In this document: positions 58,988 to 64,000 of the stretch, in pieces
How the letters are laid out: each line of letters starts with the position of its first letter
Position numbering within the stretch: position 1 is the stretch's first letter
Translations under genes and position numbers: made by a program
The notes under the pieces: generated by a model
Databases searched by the model: none
The model's input: the letters and a program-made list of their open reading frames with translations, nothing else
What the model was told of the DNA's origin: nothing
Virus record (IMG/VR): IMGVR_UViG_3300028558_000022
Span: 1 to 64,000 of that record
Direction: 5' to 3' (one strand)
Length of the DNA stretch: 64,000 nt
Origin: a virus

Positions 58988-61756
58988 TTACTGACCTTGA
59001 TACTGGTAGGAGAAGGTCTTCCCGTCCGCAGAGTAACCAGCAAACTTACCGTTCACCCAGACAGGCTTTTCGTTCGGCTGAGCCTGACGTACACCTTGCG
59101 GAATCTGAGGAGCTGACTGCAATCCGATTGCCTGAGCGACCGTCTGTCCCGGCCTTCCGCGACCATCGGAAGAACCGAAGATCGTACCGCCTGTGTCCAT
59201 ATCGCCGATGATGTTGGTTAGTTCTGGCATCATCTTGATTGTCTTCAGAGCGTCCGGGCTTACGAGACCGGGGAAGTTACGACCAAACACACGCTTCCAG
59301 TCGTTGTTCGTTTCTTTCAACCGGTATGCAGAAGTCTCGGCAAATCTCTTGAGCTGCTCTTGGAGCTGTGCTGTTGAGAAGTGCATTGCGAGCAAATCGT
59401 CGCCAGCTTTCTTGTCGGATTCCGTCAGCGCATGGTTGTTGTTCAGAAACGTCATGAACTCGGACTTGACCGGCTGGATCGCCGCAAGTACGGACGTGAC
59501 GTTCGGATCGCCAAGCGCATCTTTACGAATCGCGTTTAGCGGTTTGTTGAGAAGAGGAGAACCGGTGTTCCGCAGATTGTTAACCGCCTCAGACGCCGCC
59601 CCGATATGATCGAACAGCGTGTTAAACGACTTGATCTGCTGAGACGCCTTGCCCGAATCCGTTGTGAAGTCCTTCCACTTGTCGAGCTTCAATTCAGCGT
59701 TCGCCGGGTTGAAGTTCGGGTTGATCTTCTTCGCAAGGTCGTAGACCTTCGGACGGTCGGCGGTACGCTGAGAAATCAACTTATCGAGAGCCATCATGTC
59801 CCCACTTGCGGGATCATTTGGGTCTCCGGCAATTGCCTTCGCATCGGCGTAATACGCAGCTTCGTTCTCTGCGTTCTTATCAGCCCGTTCCTGAGCTTGA
59901 CGCTTCAGAAGCTCATCGTTCTCAGCCTTCTTCTTTAGGGCATCGCCCTTCAAGAAAGCCTGTTGGTCGTAGTGATTGATTAGGCTTGAGCCGCCGTAGA
60001 GTGCCATGATCTTTCCGGCCTCTTGCGGGTTCTTGGCGCCAAGCTCACCAATCGCCTTCGAGTAGTTCGGGATGCCATTCTGAGAAGTGGCGTTCAGGTA
60101 CGGTTGAAAATCCATCAAGGCGTCAACGAGAGTTGGATCGTCTTGAACGGCCTTTGCAAGATCGACCGGCTCATACGCGTCCTTCTCGCCCGGCTGAGGG
60201 GTTTGAGGGTTGTCGAGTCCAACGGCCTTCGAGATCGCATCAACGTACTGCTTTGTCTCTCCGTTGTCCGGTACATGATCCGTAACGTTGCCCGGCCCAG
60301 CGTTATACGCCGCGAGCGCGAGCTTCGTGTCGCCCTTGTATTGATCGAGCAACTGTTTAAGGTAGCGAACTCCGCCGTCGATATTCTGCTGTGCGTTGGT
60401 CGGATCGCTTACGCCCAAAGTTTTTGCAGTATCAGGCATCAATTGCATGACGCCTACTGCGCCTTTCGGACTTTTCGCGTTCGGGTTGCCGCCTGATTCT
60501 TGCATGGCAACTGCCCGTACAAGAGCCTTCGGGACTCCATAACGATTCGCCGCGTCGTCAACAATTGTCTGAATTGACTGGTCGTGCATTGTCGGCAACT
60601 GTAATGGCACATTGCCATTTTCAACGCCATCGTTGAGCGAACCGTAGTAGTCCTTTATGTCGCCTTCCGCGAGACGAAGGGCGCCGATCTTTGCCTTGTA
60701 CCCGGCTGCCATGCTGAGGCGCATTGGCAAGCTATCCGGCAGTTTCGACGGCTTACCGTCGCTGTCAGCAAATCCGGGGAGACGATACTTCGCAGCCATA
60801 GCCTTATCTTCAGCCGAGAGGAAATCCCCTGACTTGAAGTGCGGATCAACTACGAGATACTGAACGTCCCACTGAGGTTCGCCGAACTGATTCGTGACTT
60901 GCTCACCGGTCTTTGGATCGACACGCTTAACGACTCCGATAGGGATGGCACTATCCTTCGTGACGTGATACTTCGACAAGTCACTCTCAGCTACCACGCC
61001 CTGAACCGCTTGCGGATACTGTTTCTGCAAAAGCTCGGCAAGTGGTTTGAATTGCTGAACGTAAGAGTCGTTCGCCTCGAAGCCAAGCCTACCCAACTGC
61101 ACCGCGTTCTGGTGAAGACGCATATTCGTGTCTAACACCTGATAGTGGCGAGCGAAGTCGGCCTGTGCCTGTGCGTCCTGCTGTTGTTGCTGTTGTTGCT
61201 TTTCCTGTAGTGCCTGTTGGTAACCCGCTTCACCGGCACGTCCGACAGCTCCCGGTCCCTTTTGGGAAAGGCCCGCAAGCGAGCCACTGATCGCTTCCAT
61301 AGCGATAGCCAAACCGATGTCAGTCTTCGACACCGGTACCGGAGTGCGAGTCATCTCTCCAGTGTTCGCGTCTATCTTCTCTGCGTAACGCGGGCCACCG
61401 GCAAGAGTTTGAGCGATTGTGTGAATGAGTCCGGCCTTCTGGACGGACGGGTGTTGTGAGACATCAGGCGCCGGAGCTTGTGGCGCCGGGGCGTTCGCAT
61501 CCGGCTTACCCGGAGCCGATGGTGACTGTTGCTGCGGACCCTGTTGTGGACCCTGTTGCTGCGGGCCTTGCTGCCCGACCGGAGGTTGAGGGGTACTCGC
61601 GCTCGCCGTCTCTGGGGCCGCGTCGTTCGTTGCAACCTGCCCACCATCGGGCGGATTTGACACACCCTCATACTGAGGTAATGTGCTTGTGTCCGTCGTA
61701 TCGACAGAATCCGTGTTGCTCACTGGAGCATTTGAAGTCGAGATATTATCGCTCAT
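58988..61756 (-). CDS. large virion protein with lytic transglycosylase domain
   Basis: 922 residues. The SLT domain (about 390-490) shows RYGVPKALVRAVAMQESGGNPNAKS (catalytic Glu), KGAVGVMQLMPDTAKTLGV and LALAAYNAGPGNV. A Gln/Pro-rich disordered N-terminus (QQGPQQGPQQQ) and a helical C-terminal half (about 540-900). Such proteins are ejected with DNA and open peptidoglycan, as T7 gp16 does. Confidence 0.85.
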   Translation of the reverse strand: MSDNISTSNAPVSNTDSVDTTDTSTLPQYEGVSNPPDGGQVATNDAAPETASASTPQPPVGQQGPQQQGPQQGPQQQSPSAPGKPDANAPAPQAPAPDVSQHPSVQKAGLIHTIAQTLAGGPRYAEKIDANTGEMTRTPVPVSKTDIGLAIAMEAISGSLAGLSQKGPGAVGRAGEAGYQQALQEKQQQQQQQDAQAQADFARHYQVLDTNMRLHQNAVQLGRLGFEANDSYVQQFKPLAELLQKQYPQAVQGVVAESDLSKYHVTKDSAIPIGVVKRVDPKTGEQVTNQFGEPQWDVQYLVVDPHFKSGDFLSAEDKAMAAKYRLPGFADSDGKPSKLPDSLPMRLSMAAGYKAKIGALRLAEGDIKDYYGSLNDGVENGNVPLQLPTMHDQSIQTIVDDAANRYGVPKALVRAVAMQESGGNPNAKSPKGAVGVMQLMPDTAKTLGVSDPTNAQQNIDGGVRYLKQLLDQYKGDTKLALAAYNAGPGNVTDHVPDNGETKQYVDAISKAVGLDNPQTPQPGEKDAYEPVDLAKAVQDDPTLVDALMDFQPYLNATSQNGIPNYSKAIGELGAKNPQEAGKIMALYGGSSLINHYDQQAFLKGDALKKKAENDELLKRQAQERADKNAENEAAYYADAKAIAGDPNDPASGDMMALDKLISQRTADRPKVYDLAKKINPNFNPANAELKLDKWKDFTTDSGKASQQIKSFNTLFDHIGAASEAVNNLRNTGSPLLNKPLNAIRKDALGDPNVTSVLAAIQPVKSEFMTFLNNNHALTESDKKAGDDLLAMHFSTAQLQEQLKRFAETSAYRLKETNNDWKRVFGRNFPGLVSPDALKTIKMMPELTNIIGDMDTGGTIFGSSDGRGRPGQTVAQAIGLQSAPQIPQGVRQAQPNEKPVWVNGKFAGYSADGKTFSYQYQGQ

Positions 61757-61815
61757 CTAGTTTCCTTAGGCGTTCGCAGTGCTCAATGGCCCGCTCGCTA
61801 CCGGCAGAAGGTTAC

Positions 61816-62568
61816 TCACACCGCCGCCGCCGCTTTATTACCGCTACCGAAGTTCCGCAACATACCGCCAGTAGCCGCGCCAGCCACGCCGCCAAGTGCG
61901 CCCGTCACAGCTTGTACCCAAGAGTTGTTCTCTTGTGCTATCTGGTTTGCCGTGTTCGCGGTTCCCTCTTGCGAGCTTGTCGCAGCATTACCCGCCGATG
62001 TAGCCGGGTTGAATACATTCGGAGCATCTGACAACCGCTCGGCGGCGAACTGATAGTTCTGGCGCCCTTGGTTGTAATTGGCCTGATCGATTTGACTAAG
62101 CTCACTTGAGGTCTGGTTAGCCGCGCTCTCCGCAAGGTTGAGATCGGTCCCCACCTTCGCACCGCTTGTGATGCCGGGTGTATTTCCGCCGCCCTGTGCG
62201 GCCTGTGCTTGGCCGACCGCCTGACGCGCGTTTCTGTACGCCTGACCGGTTGATGTGATCGCGTTCGATTGAAGGTTCGCCTTCTCCGCCGCTGAGAACC
62301 CTTCCTGATTCGGTCCGGCCTGAACGGTCGGTAGGAAAGTGTTGACAAGATCGTTGAACACCTTTGACGAGTTGCCAAAGATTTGCGAAGCCTGTTGAAC
62401 CAACTGCTGAGAGAATTGGGATTGCTGTTGCTGGATTTGATTCTGTGCCGATGTCGCACCGCAGAGCTGTGCAACCGGACCATCGTAATCGAAGGACTCT
62501 TCGTACTCTCGAACGTATTGTCCGCTGGCTTCATCCCAGCTCATGACCAGCGTTGTGTAAATCTTCAT
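61816..62568 (-). CDS. virion protein with glycine-rich C-terminus (gp14-like)
   Basis: 250 residues behind GAGGAAG. Residues 35-75 (QIQQQQSQFSQQLVQQASQIFGNSSKVF) are a Gln-rich helix, then Ala/Asn/Gln repeats, ending with VQAVTGALGGVAGAATGGMLRNFGSG, a hydrophobic Gly/Ala segment. Same style as gp14-type internal virion proteins. Tentative. Confidence 0.55.
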   Translation of the reverse strand: MKIYTTLVMSWDEASGQYVREYEESFDYDGPVAQLCGATSAQNQIQQQQSQFSQQLVQQASQIFGNSSKVFNDLVNTFLPTVQAGPNQEGFSAAEKANLQSNAITSTGQAYRNARQAVGQAQAAQGGGNTPGITSGAKVGTDLNLAESAANQTSSELSQIDQANYNQGRQNYQFAAERLSDAPNVFNPATSAGNAATSSQEGTANTANQIAQENNSWVQAVTGALGGVAGAATGGMLRNFGSGNKAAAAV

Positions 62569-62951
62569 GCTAGAAACTTCCTCAATTCGCCTTGGCTCTC
62601 CTCAAAGCCGAATCGCTTGGTACAAAAGGCCCGTAACAAGTCGTTGTTCGTGTTGAACACTATCTCGGTAAAGCCGTTCTCTTTTGCTTTGGCAGCCAGT
62701 TTGTCGAACCCTTCCAGCATTGCCTTCATGTTACGCTTCTTGTCCAAGTTCGAGACGTACTGGATGTCGAGTCGAAGGGCCTTCGTGCCCCGGACGAAAC
62801 AGATGGGACCAAGTTCGTCTTCGTAGACCTTGCAAATGCTTCCGGGATTAGTGAAGAACTTGACCTCAGTCCCTTGGTGATGTTCGTCTTTGGCAAGACT
62901 TAACTCCAGCAACTCTAAGTCGCCCGGTTCAAGAAATCTGTCTGTTACCAT
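62565..62951 (-). CDS. GNAT acetyltransferase-like protein
   Basis: 128 residues from ATG 62951 (GGAG five bases upstream). EVKFFTNPGSICKVYEDELGPICFVRGTKALRLDIQYVSNLDKKRNMKAMLEGFDKLAAKAKENGFTEIVFNT...FCTKRFGFEES has the strand-helix-strand order and CTKRFGF end of GNAT folds. Sits between virion genes; small GNAT-like proteins are common there. Confidence 0.62.
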   Translation of the reverse strand: MVTDRFLEPGDLELLELSLAKDEHHQGTEVKFFTNPGSICKVYEDELGPICFVRGTKALRLDIQYVSNLDKKRNMKAMLEGFDKLAAKAKENGFTEIVFNTNNDLLRAFCTKRFGFEESQGELRKFLA

Positions 62952-62961
62952 TTCACTCCGT

Positions 62962-63993
62962 TTAGTAGATGACGCACGTATTCCCCCCACTTGAAGGGGG
63001 CGCGATAATTATCTGGAAGGTATGGGTACCTAATGATCCATTCGCATCAGTGACTCCGATACTAAAGGTGTACGTACCTACTACACTCGGCGTACCTGAT
63101 ATCACACCGGTAGTGCTGTTCAAATTGGTCCCTGTTGGTAATGATCCAGACGACACGGCGAATGTAAACGGCGGCGTACCGTTTACAACCGATATGGTTA
63201 CTGAATACGCTGTGCCTAAGGAACCCCCAATTAGGTTTTGGACAATAGGGCTAGGGTTGTTCCCGATGACAAGATAACTTGGTTTCCCTTTCTGAGCGTA
63301 AGCCGGACCTTTAGGAACAACTTCAGACCCTAACTTATTGCCTTTCACAACAAGAGCAGCAACTCCGGTACGAAGCTCCAGAGCTGCGGCTGCGTACTGG
63401 TTAATAGCACTACTGCCCATCTGTGTGCCGACTGTGAAGGCTGTGTTGGGGTATTGAATCGGTCCTACATCGACCAGTGCGATAGACGCAGTAGTAAGTG
63501 CAGGAATCACACTCTGTCTGAGAGTTCCTAGTAACGCCCCAGTAAATGTTTGACCTGACGTTGTGGCTACAGCTATAGCCCCAACACCCCAACTTCCGTT
63601 GTCCTGTGTGTTTATAGCGCAATCTGGGATGTTAGTGTTTCCCGTAGCAGACGGACCTATGTTCCCTAAGCCAGTCATTCCGGCATACTCTTCGTATGCT
63701 GCACTTGCCAACGTCGAGCCACTGAAGTTTATGGTGATCGTCCTGCTACCCGTCGCAGCAGTTACCGGACCAGACCACAGCTCAACTCGTACATTCGAGC
63801 TGTTGTTGGCTGCGGTGATTAAAGTGTAGGTATTAACGCCATCAGTGATACTTGACACGCTCACCGAGGTATTAGCGATAGCGATCCCTATGACGACTCG
63901 TTGGCCGTTAGTCAGTGTGTTTGCGGCAAACGCAAGTGATGTTGCCGCAGATGAGAGACTGGCCGTTGCTCCAGTTGTTGCACTGATAGCCAT
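62962..63993 (-). CDS. tail/adhesion protein with Ig-like domain
   Basis: 343 residues. The first 220 residues are beta-rich, Ser/Thr/Gly-heavy (TVSSITDGVNTYTLITAANNSSNVRVELWS). Residues about 250-335 (SLGTAYSVTISVVNGTPPFTFAVSSGSLPTGTNLNSTTGVISGTPSVVGTYTFSIGVTDANG) form a He_PIG/Ig-like domain. Typical of phage surface decoration or tail adhesion proteins. Start ATG 63993. Confidence 0.72.
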   Translation of the reverse strand: MAISATTGATASLSSAATSLAFAANTLTNGQRVVIGIAIANTSVSVSSITDGVNTYTLITAANNSSNVRVELWSGPVTAATGSRTITINFSGSTLASAAYEEYAGMTGLGNIGPSATGNTNIPDCAINTQDNGSWGVGAIAVATTSGQTFTGALLGTLRQSVIPALTTASIALVDVGPIQYPNTAFTVGTQMGSSAINQYAAAALELRTGVAALVVKGNKLGSEVVPKGPAYAQKGKPSYLVIGNNPSPIVQNLIGGSLGTAYSVTISVVNGTPPFTFAVSSGSLPTGTNLNSTTGVISGTPSVVGTYTFSIGVTDANGSLGTHTFQIIIAPPSSGGNTCVIY

Positions 63994-64000
63994 CAGTCAT

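Noticed and set aside
1-64000. CRISPR array
   Set aside because: No regularly spaced direct repeats of suitable length; the repeats seen are single elements at gene gaps or short pairs.

Overview
The window is part of a bacteriophage genome, or a phage-plasmid. It runs from one end of a virion/lysis cluster, through a long replication and accessory arm, to the other side of that cluster. Evidence: a T7-like primase-helicase, a family A DNA polymerase, an SSB-like protein, phage RecA, a sliding clamp, endonuclease VII, MazG, two RNA ligase-type genes, an integrase with excisionase and attP, virion proteins (one with a lytic transglycosylase domain), an inner-spanin/holin set, and dozens of tightly packed small genes with GGAGG-type ribosome binding sites. 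Promoters are sigma70-like (TTGACA, 17 bp, TANNNT). The lysis set suggests a Gram-negative host, but the sequence does not fix the host.

Layout. 1-2008 (minus): start of a JAB-like gene, two tRNAs, a small acidic gene, an almost gene-free transcribed stretch, and RNase H. 2172-10386 (plus): DNA polymerase, tRNAs, a tmRNA whose two halves are in permuted order, small paralogous genes, a phosphoesterase and an RlpA-like protein. 10387-19208: an island with its own vocabulary (GGGCCGG, CGGATCGC, CCCGGCCCAGCTC) and repeated GC hairpins. It carries small unknown genes plus a Ycf46-like ATPase, DUF1257 (Ycf35-like), DUF2997, a NrdG-like radical SAM protein and a DUF3150-like protein. 19209-26753: sliding clamp, DUF4942 methyltransferase and small genes, many preceded by the repeated element GAGCTGGTACTTT. 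26810-30576: a minimal tyrosine recombinase, a possible RHH protein, a DNA-binding candidate, attP with arm sites, integrase and excisionase. 30659-51148: recombination, replication and nucleotide-metabolism genes. 51194-63993 (minus): class II ribonucleotide reductase, lysis genes and virion proteins.

How it works together. A near-perfect 19-bp palindrome, GTTTGACAATTTGTCAAAC, occurs at least twelve times. Most copies lie just upstream of, or inside, sigma70-like promoters, so one phage regulator probably controls the main transcription units on both strands.

The most novel items are the permuted phage tmRNA, a Ycf46-type AAA ATPase whose Walker B lies before Walker A and which sits in a five-gene module, the shared C-terminal tails on otherwise unrelated proteins, and the two repeat networks. 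All functional statements are from reading sequence only; no database search was run.
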